The notes under the pieces were generated by a model, which did not search any database, was not told where the DNA came from, and saw only the letters and a program-made list of their open reading frames with translations. Below, piece by piece: positions 34,873-48,930 of a stretch of DNA of 64,000 nucleotides; the stretch's first letter is position 1; the number at the start of each line of letters is the position of its first letter. The DNA is from Plectrocnemia conspersa (taxonomy: Eukaryota > Arthropoda > Insecta > Trichoptera > Polycentropodidae): the NCBI GenBank assembly GCA_009617715.1, contig VTFK01000188.1, positions 1 through 64,000 of the forward strand, written 5' to 3'. The position numbers and the translations under genes are program-made.

Positions 34873-37059
34873 AATTAATTTACAATTTTCTAGAACTTTT
34901 CAGCCTCTCATGTGTTGGACGGAGTAATATATCACATTTAACAGAAAAAAAACGTATCACTGAGATCAATGAATGATTAATATAAAACCGGAAGCAGTAA
35001 TAACAATGCAGGTTGAAACCAATTACGCCAACAAATACGTATATTTATACATAATATTATAATAATATGATTCAACTTATGCATGAAAAAGAAAATATTA
35101 AACAATTGCTCAATGTAATAACTGTATTGTTTATCATAAAAAAAGTCTAAACCACATACGAGTCGCAAAATCAATCAGTTTTTTTATTATATTTTTTTTA
35201 ACTATGTATGTTGCTTCAAGGTTTGTATCGCTTTGAGCTTATCATGCTACAGCGGTAGAGATAAAATGATAATAATAATAATCAAACAGTGAATATAAAT
35301 ATATTTTGTCAACAAACTCAAACATAAAAACAGTTCCCACAAAATAAATGTTAATGTTATTTTAAGGAATTGATTTTGTCAATATAGTGACACTTGGTAA
35401 AGTTAACAAGGTTACAAAATACTTTATAATATATTATGAAGTACTAATAATTTACATAAGTTTATGAACGGACCTAATATTTTCATAACAAATAATTTGT
35501 GGAGAACGTTGAACTCTCAAGTAATGTGTTTTTATACATAATCTACCCTCATTCTTAAATCTCTCATCGTATAAAGGGGAACCCCCCTTTGTAAATACAT
35601 TTTTTTCTAATACCTCCGACTTCAATAGCATCACGTGTGTCGTTCCAGCTCTTTAAAAAAATAACATTAAATGTTCGAGCAAAGGAATGACTTACAAATA
35701 CGGCGCACTTCTGAACGGCAAAAAGATGGAAAAAAAGCTCGCATACCAACAACAGCCGATACCGACCATTTAAATCGAAAATTAAGCCAAGTAAAAATAC
35801 ACAGACACTCGCCAAAGTCTATTTCGTGCGTCGAGTAGGCACTGTGTGGGCATTTCACAAATTTTATGAATCGAATCAATTCTCCCCAATACGGAATCCG
35901 TGCTTTGACGGAGGTAGTAAAGGGAAATTTAAATTGGGGCGGGGCTTTCGAATTGACCATTAATTTGGGTAACTTTCACTTAAGAAAATTTCATTTCGTG
36001 CCCTCGAAAGGGATTTTTTTAGCGCTAGCCATTTCAATGAGTAATTTGATTACGCCATTTTCGATTTTAGATTGGCGAAAATTTCGCATAAAAAACGCGG
36101 AAGAATAACAAGGGACCTTTAACGAGACCTAATTTCTGCAGCCGGAACTCGTGTAGCCCTCTTTATTTTATGTGAGCAATCAAAATTTACGTTGACTTCT
36201 CTGTTTTTTACTTATTTTCTTGCTAGCTCAAACGAATAAATTATTTTACGAATTACATTGCCCTGTATTTTTTTAACTCAATATGAGTGGCAAAGGAGAC
36301 CGAAACTACCCAAAGTCTAGACTAGACGAAATTCAATTTTGAAAGAATTTATGAAATATCATATAACATTTTAATTGTATTTTTTGCAGTAGTCTTATTA
36401 AAAATATTTGTATTGAACGTCACGATTTATAACACTTGCTATATATAAACATATTTTCTGAAGTTGAAATATAAAATTTATTGATGATAAGCTCACGATA
36501 AATATGCAGTAAATGTATTTAAAACTCAACATTTTTAAGGATATAATTAATAAATCCAATAAAATAATATATTTTAATTATAATATAAGAACATATTAAA
36601 TAATGTCGTTTGACAAAAAATGGATAATTTTATTTATGAGTATAAATATATATAAACAGTTCGAAGAATCACGCGGACATTTAAATACATTATTTACAAC
36701 CCAAAAAAAATGAGTTTCATTTTTTTGTAGCATAACATTCACGTTATGTATCTCAAAATATATATTTATCCATTATATATATATATTAAAATCATGCAAT
36801 AATAGAGATACAACCATTTAAAAACCATTTAGATTCTTGGGTCGCACTAGGTTGTATGATTTATTCTATAAATTAGCAAATGTATTAAATCGGAAAAATA
36901 TTGCATTTCATACAGTTTATAAATATGGCCTGTGGGACGGATTCGGCTCAGTGTTTTATACTATGTAAATATACATCATTTAGATCAGTAAGAATTATTA
37001 AGGGTGAAATTCATGACTAATATGCTAATTGTAATTGAATTATATTAAAAAGTATGGTA
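34873..37059. other. non-coding DNA; less AT-rich block at about 35,560-36,130
   Basis: The block at 35,560-36,130 opens frames on both strands (minus to 97 codons, plus 80 codons) without domains, as expected of a CG-richer non-coding island. It lies upstream of the small minus-strand gene and may contain its promoter, but no TATA or initiator pairing is decisive. The rest is AT-rich. Confidence 0.4.
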
Positions 37060-37152
37060 AAGTACCTTTGGGGGTTCCTCAAGGATCCATCCGTTCTTTA
37101 CGTTACATATTAATGATTTAAATAAGGCAGTTACGAATTCAATCATTGCATA
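37060..37152 (+). pseudogene. second reverse-transcriptase fragment (LINE)
   Basis: GVPQGSI (from about 37,071), followed after a frame change by HINDLNKAV (from about 37,107), reproduces the motif pair G-V-P-Q-G-S-x-L-x-P...Y-I-N-D-L of non-LTR reverse transcriptases. The intervening L-G-P-L-L-F block is corrupted. Only about 30 residues can be traced, with no Y-A-D-D box. Its sequence differs from the 10.1-kb fragment, so it comes from another LINE lineage. Confidence 0.65.
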
Positions 37153-38001
37153 ACATTGTATAACACTTGTAATGCATGTATTAGTGTCAGATTCTAAGTA
37201 TGTTAAACGCCAAGATTTTTCGATAAATTTCAAAATTCCAGAATCCACCTTTTGGAATATTTTTAAAAACGTTTATCATATTTGACGGCACGCAATAAGG
37301 TCGCTCCACGATCTATTATCCGTCACGAGCTCTGAAAATCTGAAAATTATATCCAAGAAAGGCGTTGCGGGGGTGCTGCAATAAATGTCTTCGTCCGTGT
37401 AAAAATTTGCCTTTGCAAAAATGCTTGTTGAAGATTTATATTCGTAAATTTATTCAAAGGCCAAACTCAATTTAAAGTCGTGTTCGCGGCTCCCGTTCCG
37501 GCGCTAAGTGCCGTAAGAATTATATAATACAGAAATTATGGGACGGCGACAGCTAGAAAGCCTGCAACTTATGGTGCATATTAACGTTAGCAAATTGTTG
37601 TTTTTAATCTGAATACATATAGCTTTTTAAGGACAAAAAACGCATTGGTAAAAACCTACTTTAATAGAATATATAATAGATTTTCATAGCGTATGTACAA
37701 GAACGATAAGAGCAAAGATACTTAGTTTTTTTCACTCAAAAGTATATGTATATGTTTTAGTGAATATGTGTTACCAGCGAAAATATATTTTTATTAGCAA
37801 TTCAATCATATTGGATTACATTTTCATTGGTAGATATATATTTATATTAGTAAAAATATAATTTCACTGACAGGTGCTAATGAAATTAAATATAATATTA
37901 TCATTAATATTTGCTACATTTTTTTTCTGTAAAAAAGTCGCATTTGTCAAAAACATTTTTTTTAATGTTAAAACCCTGACTTCCCGAGAAAAATATTCTT
38001 A
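37153..38001. other. non-coding DNA
   Basis: A CG-richer stretch at about 37,280-37,560 has no exon. A CAGGTGCTAATGAAATT sequence near 37,871 might be the left end of the hAT relic that follows, but no partner end was found. Confidence 0.35.
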
Positions 38002-39250
38002 ATGAGCAGTGAAAGCAAGAAAAAAGCTTGTAGTAAGCCGAAATTCAAAAATTTTGGTTTCATACTCATTATGTTAGTTTAACATTGTCTGTTGTGCAAA
38101 CACTCTAAGACCAATAAATCTATAAAAAGTGGTCGTTTAGAGGCGCATTTGAATCCGATACATAGATTATACTATGATTTAAAGCAGTTTAAGAATATAA
38201 AGGAGAAATTTGAAAAAATTATAACAACAAATTCATTGTTCTCTGAACGAAATGCTAACAAAAGTCATACTTGTATAATAAAACTAGTAATGCAATTTCT
38301 CTCCTCATAGATAATTGTGAAAAAAATCATACTGCAGGGGAGGAATTAATTAAGTTATCTATATTAGTTTTTATCAAAAAAAATCTGAAAATAGATGACA
38401 AAGTCACTAAGCAATAGCACTGTTAGTAAAAGAGATTAGATGGCCAATGATGTAGAAACACAACTAATTAAAAAGTTGAGAGTAAGAATATTCTTAATAC
38501 ACATAGATAATATCAATGAAAAATATAACATTATGTGCTGCAGATGGTGCTCCTGATATGAAGAGCAAGAAGCACAGTTGCTTAAAATTAATATACAATA
38601 CGATGACAACCCATACATTATGTTATTCATAGAAAAAAGTTTTCATCTGATTTGAATGAGTTGATATATTAAATTATAAAATGTATTAACTTTATCAAAG
38701 CAAATGGCAAATGAGAACGTCTCTTAAAACCATTCTGTGAGGATAAAAATGCTGAGCACATAAGATGGTTCGCATGGGAATTGCATTAAGAGATTCATTA
38801 AACTATTTGATATTCTTAGTTAGGTTTTGAATGACAAATCCGAAATGATACTTTTAAAATCAGCTTATGGTCAAGCATATGTGACTTTTTTAACAGATAT
38901 CTTCCAAAAATATAATTTATTAAAAGGAGAAAATGAGACTTTTATTGATGCAAAATTTAGATATCTGTCTTCATTGGACTTTTGCAATTGTATAAAAAAA
39001 TGTTTCAAATAATAAACAATTTTGGTGGCTAAATAAGTGATTCCGTTTATGACATAAATAATAGATTTTTAGATTGAAAATAAATTGCTTTGCCACTCTG
39101 AATAACTCAACGATATTGGTAGATATGATTGATGTAGCCATGCAGTATCAAGAATAACTTTAAGGATTGCAAAATGATGAATATTTGAAAACTTTATTCA
39201 ACATAAAAAATACGATGACGTGGCTTTGTATCTAGACAGAAACAAAATAA
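38002..39250 (+). pseudogene. decayed hAT transposase (ZBED/SCAND3-like)
   Basis: Across three frames the order matches the transposase-derived SCAND3/ZBED proteins. It starts with MSSESKKKAC and FGFILIM. A BED-like zinc-finger part follows, with C-L-L-C and RLEAHL...H (about 38,085-38,165). Next are SERNANKSHTCIIKLV, HTAGEELIKLS and TVSKR...MANDVETQLIKKL (38,415-38,480). The catalytic-region ADGAPDMKSKKH comes next (about 38,540), then HYVIHRKKFSSDLNELIY and FCEDKNAEHIRWF. The C-terminal part has YVTFLTDIFQKYN and KGEN (38,877-38,940), and QNDEYLKTLF (about 39,170). The family is normally one frame of about 600 residues; here at least six breaks are present. No termini or duplication were fixed. 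Confidence 0.85.
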
Positions 39251-39810
39251 TATGTGAAAAAAACAGTTTACGCTTTTGCTTATTTTTGTATATTTTTTTT
39301 TATAGTATGTTAATTATATACCGTTTTACTAATGAAAGAATAATTTGTATTATACAATATATAACAAATAACGATGTGATTTATATATTTTAAATTAAAA
39401 AAATAGTATCAAGTTACTTTATTCGTTCTGTTGTTTTGTTATACGATTCTTTAAAAAAAATACGATCGATTGTATGTCGAATGAATTTTATTGTGCAAAA
39501 TAGCCAGATCATTTACTCTGGATGAAACAGATAGCTTCGGTACAAATTGGGGGTGAGACAAAATATATTTTCAAATTCATATTAAATGGTTTAGGGTTTT
39601 CTCAGATAATATGTATTCTATTTTTGTTGGAATTTTATACTGAACAATAAATTGTATTATCTTTCCAGAAAACATATAAATTAAAGGCACATGTTTCCTT
39701 TTGAACTGTTATGTATTTTTTAGACACACAAGTCTTCATTGAAATGAATAAATTAAAAATAGGCATTTGTAACTTAATCTAATTAATATAAATCATGTGT
39801 TGTAAATCTT
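39251..39810. other. AT-rich DNA, may contain the end of the hAT relic
   Basis: No recognisable transposase after about 39,250. GGGGGTGAGACAAAATATAT near 39,549 is a possible but unproven element end. Confidence 0.35.
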
Positions 39811-39862
39811 TCGTTGTAAAATTACAGGTGTAATCCCAATGAGTTATAACGAGGTAAACACA
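39811..39862 (-). repeat. SINE tail fragment
   Basis: TTACAGGTGTAATCCCAATG and AGTTATAACGAGGTAAAC match the tail parts at 11,090 and 48,931. Head and body are missing. Confidence 0.6.
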
Positions 39863-42800
39863 ATCAATATATACAATGACATTTATTTGATGAATTTTAA
39901 ACTATTGTGACATTTTACTGTTACAATAGTTTATAATTAATATTTAGTTTATTTTAATATGCATTTTTGTACTTAGAAAAATATAGGAAAATCTAATCAA
40001 ATTTATACTTATATAATAATTACGAATTCCGATTTTTCAAACATGATTCGTCATCTATATCACTAGTCTATTGTAATAGTATGTGGCTTAAAAATAAACT
40101 AAATTTAATACTAAAACTATTTTTAATGATTTTATATATGTTTGACCTCTTCGAAAATAATATATGTATATATTATTATTCGACAATTTTTTTAAACATA
40201 AATAAACAAAGCCGAGAATAATTGGTTAATAAAAATGCACGTAAAATATTTATATTATATAGAGATTAAATTTATTAAAATACTTCTAATTTAAAATAAT
40301 ACTGCTATATTCATTCTGCTATAAGTTTTCGGACGATGAGCAATTGGTTTTCCATTTCACTGCTCTCCTGAAAACCTACATTAAATTTTATTTTCTTATA
40401 GCTATTTAAAAAAACCCGTTTTTTCAATATTATATATATACAGTAACTATATGCGTTATAATGGAAATATAATATAATACGTAGCAAGGCCTATTCAGCA
40501 TTATTCTGGCATAATGGTACGTAGTTAAGTGGAATAGACTTCGAGCGGTTCACATTCGCATTCAACTCGAAACGTCATTATAAACTAGTAGAATGTAGAT
40601 CCACTGGATAAGCATAATAGATCCCCGGGGAGTTTGCTGACTCATATTATTAAATGCGAATTGTCTAGACGTATCATGCATCGAAAACCAAAAATTGAAC
40701 ATAGTTTAGAACCGCGAAAGCGGACTAATTGAAAGCGCTCGACGCTCATTGGGGGTCTTAGTGTGAATTATTTTAGTCTGTCTTGAAAAACTGTATTATG
40801 ACAGAGTAAGTTAATGCTGGGATGTCCTGCAACGGAAGACTGTCATTAAATCGACAATGACTAGTCTGAAGGGACAGACATCGAAAATAGACATCCGCGA
40901 TTTGTCTTGACTCGATTTTTTCTTTTGTCGCGGTCGTTGCGTTGTGAAAGTTTGCTACAGTATTAACGGTATCCATGTTAAATAATTTAAATAATATTAA
41001 AACTTAACCTATTAAGACTGACCGTACAATAGATAAAAATATGAAGTATGACAATTTTTATTTTTAGCAAAAAGTATATATTCATTCTTAAATATTAATT
41101 TTGTGTCCTTAAGAATAGTCCCTATTTAATAAAATAGACTTAGGGCAGTGTTTCTAACAATCTGAATAATATTTATTGAATAGCTTTTAGCTCACTTTGA
41201 CTTAATGTTTTCTATGGTGGCAACACGTTGCCATTTCTATTAATATTTTTATCTACGAAAACAGAAAAATACACAGGGGATCATATTTGGAAAATATAGT
41301 GCCTGTGATATCAGGACGATGACGTTTTAGATTAAAAAATCACAAATTAATAATAATGGACTATCGTAATGCAAAATCCAAAAGTTGATAGCTTATGATT
41401 TTGGTCTATTTTTCGGATTTCCTCTCGCAAACGGCGTAAAAATACCTGATTCGTTATTATTAATACGAACAATTATAAGGTGTATTTTAATACGAATTTA
41501 TAATGGACTAGACCGAAATAATTGGAAAAAATAGTAAGGAGAACCTAGAATCTAATTTGAAGTGATTTTTTTGGTCTTGTCTCTTTAGGACGCTTTTTTG
41601 AGATGATTGGAAAAATCGTCTGCCACTTAATTCGACCATTAAAAATTTAATCCAAAACGATTATTATGCACAGAGTCTTTCACTTTTTACATATCTTTAT
41701 CATTATTCATAATAAAAATCCCTGGACTATACCGTTAAAATAAAAAAAAACCGTAATGGAAACTTTGACATTTGACCGAACTTGACGTATTTTTTGTAAT
41801 TTTGCTTTTTAAATGCCGCTTTCATTGCGACGATTATACTATTATTTCAATATTTCCATAATTAAAATAAGAAAAATTGCTTTAACGATGGTTCAGAATA
41901 TTTTTTACGATACCGCCTTTTTTAACTGTTACATGTTGCATGCTAAAAATATCAGTCAAAATAACTATGCTTTAATCATACGAGATACTAACTTCTTTAA
42001 CTATCTGCTTAACAGTAATTTGGATATCAATAAACACAATGTCCTTAAATTATTTACATTTTGATCGTAATTGCTGTGCTAGATCATGGCCCTCTTAATA
42101 CGTTTATACGTATTATAAACCCTTCGTTTGAACATAGAATCATTGCCAAAAATCTTCTTCTAAATTTACAATACTCTAATTGTACTTGAATTTATTTAAA
42201 TGCAAAATTTAATGCTAATTTTTTATTCATACTTAAAAAATGGTTGAACGTGATAAAATGTGTCGTCAATACTTGGCTATTAAACACAAACTATGCATCA
42301 AATATAGCTGATAATTGCCATGCGTTTCATACCAATACGAGTAAAAAATATGAGCTTAATTAAAAACAAATAGCTTTTTATTATCACACGTAATAGACCT
42401 ATAAATAATTTGCCAATTCCCACTAATTAATAAAATGAAAATATAAAGAAGTAGTTTTATCAACAATTACTATTTGCTTTTTACAGTTTTCTCGCAAAAA
42501 ATACTATTGTTACAGCACTAGAAGCGATTAAATGTACATAAAAGTAAAAATAACCATTTTTTATAATAACTACTTACGGAAAATATATGTTATTTATAAT
42601 ACATATAAATGGTGTTATACTCACAAATAAATTAATGAGTTAAACACGGATCTGGGTGTTTATTATACGTATTCAAGTATATAAATTTGTCTTATACGTT
42701 ATTTATATTTATTCATATTTAGATAAATCATTTTTAATGAATAATACAAATAAATTCGGAGTAAAAGACAACGAAACCACTTCGAATAATTCATTTTCTG

Positions 42801-43088
42801 AGAAAATTGATATGCCTAGCCATTTATTTTACCACTTTCCGTACACGTGGAAAGGATTATTTATATACGTAACTCATTAACGTTATTTTATACAGATGAA
42901 CAAATTAAAAAAAATATTGTTTTATAGCTACATTTTGCAAATTATTTAAAAAATAAGTATTATGTATTTTTATAATGAAAACAAAATTAAACAAAAATGC
43001 TAAACTAGTATCTTTTAAGAATTTGATACCTCCATAAAATATTTATGATTCTAAATATTCACTTTTACGTTGTGAAAATTTTTTCGCG
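39863..43088. other. AT-rich DNA; less AT-rich block at about 40,490-40,980
   Basis: The 40,490-40,980 block, with CG dinucleotides and mixed sequence, has a 67-codon minus-strand frame without domain features. The rest, including 83- and 74-codon frames at 41,813 and 42,656, is chance-like AT-rich sequence. Confidence 0.45.
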
Positions 43089-43720
43089 ATGTACTCAAAT
43101 ATACATTTAAATAAAATAAACAGTAATTTAGCCGAACTAATGCGCAATACGAAATTACTTGCGGACCCAGACGTCTGGTGTTGCAGAGGAATGCCCAAAC
43201 GCTCTCAAAATAGACTTCTGTCCAGAAATCTCTTCTGCGCCCCTCTCTGCTTTCCCTCTATCCCGTCTTGTGCGAATTCATTGGCAGATTCAATCCCGAG
43301 ATCAAGTAGTGTCTATTTTTACAGCAGCTTTCAAGTGCGGACTTGACCGTCCTACCTACGCTACGCTAAAGCTAGAATAAAAATTTTCGACTTTGCTTAC
43401 CTTCGCCATTCATAATAAAACTTTCGGTGCTAGGGTTTATTACTTTTTCTTTTACGAGGCCCTCTTATTGCGCTTTACGAGATTCGTCACTTTTACTCCA
43501 TAGTAATCCTGGATTTCTGTGCCAATTTCGTTACTATCTCTAATCTCTATCTTTCCTCTCTGCCGTTTGATCTAGTAGTTTCCTTTGGCAATCTTCGAAT
43601 CCCGTGTTTCATTGTTAACAAATCCTTCTCATTAATTTACGTGTTTCCTTGCTCTCTTCGAGACCTACCACACATTTATTATCAACGAATTGCATAGAGG
43701 AGCTTAAGGGCTTCTCTAAT
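43089..43720. other. less AT-rich block, no gene recognised
   Basis: From about 43,130 to 43,690 the sequence is pyrimidine-rich on the plus strand. Two overlapping plus frames (43,089-43,346 and 43,159-43,380) run through the same bases, at most one could be real, and neither shows a domain. Uninterrupted TC-rich tracts here could read as a splice-acceptor region or regulatory DNA. Confidence 0.4.
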
Positions 43721-45002
43721 TACTTTCAATTAAAATGGACATTAGGTTTTGTAACCATTAATTATAATGATATTTATGTATTTTTAATATTTTTTTTATT
43801 TCAACTGATTCCATTCAAGCATGTTTAATATGTTTAAGAAAACTAAAAAAATCATTAATAAATAATTACTTAATAAATAAATCTAAAAATTATAGTGAAA
43901 TAAATGCTAAAGAAATCTAAAATTATATATGTTTTAACTGTTTTGATTATACGATTAAAAGCAATTATTACTATCAAAATAGACGCAATTAATTTCAGTA
44001 AATTTTTAAGCAAAATTATATTTATATTAGTTCATAACTCTATGGTTATCCTTAATGGGGATATATTAGTTAGTTGCTATGCGCCAACGCTCACCAGTTT
44101 TACGGTTTTTGCTTCCCTTCGAAAGGAAGGATGTAATGATGTGGAATACCGACAAAGAGGAAGTTGACTCTTAATTATTTTTTAAGTGATAAAGTCACCG
44201 ACGAACAACGCTGGATACGCCGGCCATAAATCCATACGTCAGCGGTACAAATATATTCAGATGTTAAGTTTTCCGGAACAAAAGGAAGTGGCACTAAATT
44301 TAACGCGAAAGATAAACAATGAATAATTAAAGTGTTTATTGTCTAAAGGCCGAGCGTGATCAATAGACTCGGGTATAACTCGAGCTTAAAACAATACGCT
44401 TTCAGTTTATTTTATATGAAGATCGCAAAGGAAATAAGTTTAATAATAGATTAAAATAATAATAAGAATCTTGTTAATTAAATTACATGTATATATGCTT
44501 TATTATTTAGATTGGAACAATTTTTATTCAAAGAAACAAAAGAAATTGTACGGTTTTATACTTTCTTATTTTTAAAGCATATGTTTTTGTTTGTATTCAA
44601 ATACGTTATTATGCTAAAATTTTTTTATTTATTATCTATGTACATATTTATATTGTGACACAAATGGTTTGGTTTAAATATATTTTTAGCGGGATCAAGC
44701 TATGGAGCATTTTTTAGGCAAGCAAATAAAATACAGATTTTTTACTCTATTTAAAAAATCTCTTTGACGACTTCTAGTAAAATATAAGTAATGATAAAAA
44801 AAATGAACCTAAGCTTATGAAATGAATTGGTGAGGAAAAAATATTTATAATATTTCAGTTTTTAAATAAAAAAACCTAACTTGTAATTTAAGGGAATTCA
44901 TATTATAAAATTAAATGTAAATCCTTACAAAAAAGTGTCCCTTTTTCATTATGCTGGTTCAAGGCAGCCCCAGCAATTCTCAAACGAGAATGATGCGGCT
45001 TA
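43721..45002. other. AT-rich DNA, nothing recognised
   Basis: A short CG-richer stretch at 44,060-44,400 has no exon-like features. Confidence 0.45.
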
Positions 45003-45490
45003 ATGGACACACACACAAAATTTGTTTACACTTTAAAATTGAAACGGTCTAGATGGACACTCTGGCGATCGGTAATCAAAGTATAGAAAAACAATAGTAT
45101 AATGCGCATGGTAGATCATTTTGCCTATCTCACATTCTCTCCAAGCAAATAATAGCGGTATTTATGTTTTGGAATAGATGTGCAATATTATTATTATAAA
45201 CGCAATAGTTTGGTCATCTTTTCGGTCTGAAAATACTATGTGTGGCCTAACTTTCGAGACTTATGCTTTCTTTTTTGATTTCTGCAAATGTTTATTAGAG
45301 TGACCTCTTAATTATAATAAATTGTCCAGATGGTTGTAACGCCCACAATAGTATGTTTAATAATTTTTTAATATCTTTTAGTTTTTATAAATAATTTATT
45401 CTTTATTTACCCAAAAAGATTAAAAGTTACCATAAAAATAAGACAGTCATAATTTAGTTTATATATTTAAGAATCTATTGAACTGCCGCA
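45003..45490 (+). repeat. dispersed repeat family 2, copy 1 (partner at 55,823)
   Basis: The start ATGGACACACACACAAAATT, then AAACGGTCTAGATGGACACT, GCGATCxxTAAxCA and ACTTTCGAGACTTATG, recur in the same order at 55,823-56,250 with scattered changes. Near the right side both have GGTTGTAACGCCCACAA or GGTTCAAACCCCCACAA. There is no recognised protein. The repeat could be a MITE-like or LINE-tail sequence. Confidence 0.7.
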
Positions 45491-46339
45491 AAACTTATTT
45501 GATTTTTGATTATGCATTATTATTCAAGGTATTTAGAAATGTCAAGATATCTGTCATTTAGAAAGCCAATATTTAAAAACGCCATAGAATGGTTTTTATT
45601 TCATAATAAAATATTTTTTTGAAGGATATAAAAACGTCAAATTAATATGGAGAGAATCGCTAAATAATCTAGAGTATCATTTAGTCATCAGCAAAAAGAG
45701 AAAATATTTTTTCTGAAGCAACATTAGATATCAATCTGCTAGTTACGATGTAAAATTTAAAAAATAACAAGCGTTTACAAAAAAAACAGAGTAAATAAAG
45801 AAAAGAAAACGGTTTTTGCTACTGCAAATTTTTATTTTCAATTCTATTTTTGCTTCACTATTTCAGAGTTTTTCTTATTCAAATGGCGATGAGATTGATA
45901 TAGTAGGTCAAAACATTCACATTAACTCAAAACCAATCAAAAAGTCTATAGATTTCTCATGATAGCTCTACTGATAACTACGAGTGGCATTGCAGCGACG
46001 ATACATTTATTTATTGTGTATCTATTATTATATAATAATCGCTAATTCTAATCTCTTAGACACAACCAAAATTAAAAAACTCTAATTTAGATATTAGTAA
46101 TTATCAGGCTGGTGAACATAAACTATAAATACCTATATTCGATTATACAATATTTGGTTTTGGTTTAGCTTTGGCCAAAAATGAAAATGCCAATTTTAGC
46201 ATATAATACAGTGTGTATAAAATTAAATGTGAAAGTGAAAAGAACTGGTTGAAAAATGATTCAAGGGTTTTGTATGATTTTTATTCATCGTGAAAAGTAA
46301 AAATGTGAATTCAGAATATTATAGGGCGATCCTGAACCC
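45491..46339. other. AT-rich DNA
   Basis: Weak traces of repeat family 2 may extend into the first 100 bases. Nothing else is seen. Confidence 0.4.
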
Positions 46340-46960
46340 GCGATATAATATTAAACATGTATCATATGCACAGAAGCTTTTACGAAATTTTGATACCCAT
46401 TCATATTTATTCGCTCCCTAACATGGCTCAATGACGTTGTACATTTTTTACGACACACAAAAACATTTGAAAAATTTCGCACGAATTTAGACATTTCATT
46501 AAAAAAATTTGACCGCAGTCTGTGAACCGCGCCAGACACGTCCCGCGTCAAAATCCCAAAAAGCCGAAAAATGGAATGGAATACAGGCATTCGGTCATGA
46601 CCAAAATTGGCCAGCTCGCCGAGACGTCTCTTTTGTAAATCTTTATTAATGACGCTTAATGACTGTTCAGACGCCTTCCTCACCGGATCTGGCGGTCGTC
46701 GCATTTCCGACTCTATTTCTGACTATAGTCTCAGAGGAGGAGGAAAGGCAAGGGACTCTAAACTTGGGGGGATGGATAAGCGAGGAGCCGGTATCCCAAA
46801 TATTTCCTTTTAGAATGTGCGGGCGGCTGAAACTCAGGGTACCTAAACCATATTCCTAGAATGGATGTGCCTATCAAGCGAATACACGGGTCGACGAACT
46901 TGAATTGTTAACGTTTCCATCCGAAGCGACGTTTTACTTACAATGTTGACGTTTAGTTCG
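46340..46960. other. less AT-rich block with long frames on both strands
   Basis: The minus strand is open for 117 codons (46,351-46,704), and the plus strand has overlapping frames at 46,607-46,859. The minus frame has mixed, protein-like composition but no domain, no splice context and no Kozak support that I can defend. Dual-strand opening argues for a CG-richer non-coding island. It is the best candidate after the 33-kb gene for an unrecognised exon, but weak. Confidence 0.35.
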
Positions 46961-48930
46961 GGACTAATAAGACATAATACGACAAGAGGTAGTATCCAGA
47001 TGGTACATTGCCTAAAAACTTTTGTTTAATACCATTAGGTACGTACGTATAATCCGTTAAGATAAATTACTTATAAACAAAACTTACATACGACATTGAC
47101 CGTAAGAATCGGGTAAATTTCTGTGTGATAAATAATATTTTATTTTTAGTAATAAATGTAAAATACTTGTAAAAACTTTTAAGATTTAAAAAATAAATAT
47201 ATCGTGTCCACAAAAATGACTATATCTACAATATATACATAAGTGCGTAAATAAATAAAAATTTTCAACTAATTGATTTCACTGACTTTTTAAAAATGAT
47301 AAATTGAATATATATATATTTTTTAACGATACTAATAATATTTATATCTAACTGTATTATGTATCATTACGTTTAACCATTTTTAAGTAAAATAAAATAA
47401 AAAAATACTAACGTGAGCTATTATTTATAATTTACAATTAAAAAAATTGCTACTATATAATTTTATGTTATTAAATATAACTTATTTATTTATACCCCTG
47501 ATAAAAACGAATATGCAGATGAAAATAGTCAAATGTAACTAGCACACACCATAAAAATATATCATTAAAATAAACTGCCCTTCAGTTAGTTTCCGAATAT
47601 ATATGAACAATTTTGAAGTTTTTAGAAGCCTGGAACAGTCTGAGTTTTTCTTTGCTGAATGGTTATATCTACATTGAAGCAAAATTAGATGGATATTAAA
47701 GGTACGCTCAACATACAACGTTACTCAATAACTCGACTTTAACCCATGTGTTTTATTTATAATTGCTAATGAATCACCTATGAAATATATATTTATATCT
47801 TAATTATTTCATACAAATTGTAAAATATATAATATAACATTCTAGTGAGCAAGTTAAGATTAAAACAAAAGTTTTAAATTTTGTATTAAGCTCAAAACAA
47901 CAGCTTCGATATCATATTGTGTACCGAACAAAGCCCATAACGAGGCGAGGGGTTAAAAATTAATGCCTCGACACGTCTAGACACAATAAGCTCAATAATA
48001 ATCAAGGTGAAATTGGCGTTTTACGATCATTTTTACGGCTTTTAATTCATAATATAATATAATTGAAGCATAAAGAAAATCTCCCACCGACGAGGCGCGC
48101 AACGGCGTCGTTAAAGTCATTGTTGGGTTTTCATAAGCGGCGTAATTAAGAGCGGAGAAGATCTGGCCGCCCCTTAATGAGCCAGCGAATAATTAAATAT
48201 TGCAAAGATTGAGAGCCCCTGGCGCAGTTCGCGTGGGGCAGCGATCAACGAACGCGACTGCGGCGAGAGCCAATTCCGCACACTGAAAAACAACACGAAC
48301 CATATGGGATGCGCAGACATGTTTCTTCTCCGCACTCGTCTTGGGCTTTTCACCAAACTGGTATGTCAGTTTCAGTGAATCATCAAGCGCAATAATAGAA
48401 GCGCCTTCCGTCGACGCGCTTTTGATATAGCGCCGTTTTCATGAAAGGATGCGCGAGAGCTTTCGTTTTGATCGACGACATCCGTTTCGCGCTCGCAATT
48501 ATCTGGATACAATACCAATTAGGTTGTTTAATGCATAATTTAGCTTAGTATATTGTTGTATATTCATAATAGAACGATTACAATAAAGAGCTGACTTCCA
48601 TTGAAACGATTGTTAAACTTTGAAGATGAAGTTTAATATTTATTACTTCATAATGTATGCAGCTCAGAGATACACTTTCGCAAGTAAGGCCTGAAGAATT
48701 ATCTTCCTTCATACATTAAATTATAAGATAGTGATTTTCGTTTGTATAATAAAGTATTATTATTCTATATTTAATAATATTTAATACCATATACGAGAAA
48801 TATTCGAAAAATATTTAATTTTGGGACTGACATTTAAAATTATCATTATCAATTAATACCTCAAGACATTTCAATAGATTTTAAACATAATAAAGAGCTT
48901 AAGAATCACTACATATTATTTATTTTTGAA
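46961..48930. other. AT-rich DNA; less AT-rich block at about 48,060-48,490
   Basis: The 48,060-48,490 block is CG-rich with a 60-codon minus-strand frame that lacks any domain. It may be regulatory. The remainder is AT-rich. Confidence 0.45.

Noticed and set aside
46351..46704. 117-codon minus-strand frame as a gene
   Set aside because: The plus strand is also open across part of it, and no domain, splice site pair or homologous family could be recognised; kept only as an unassigned block.
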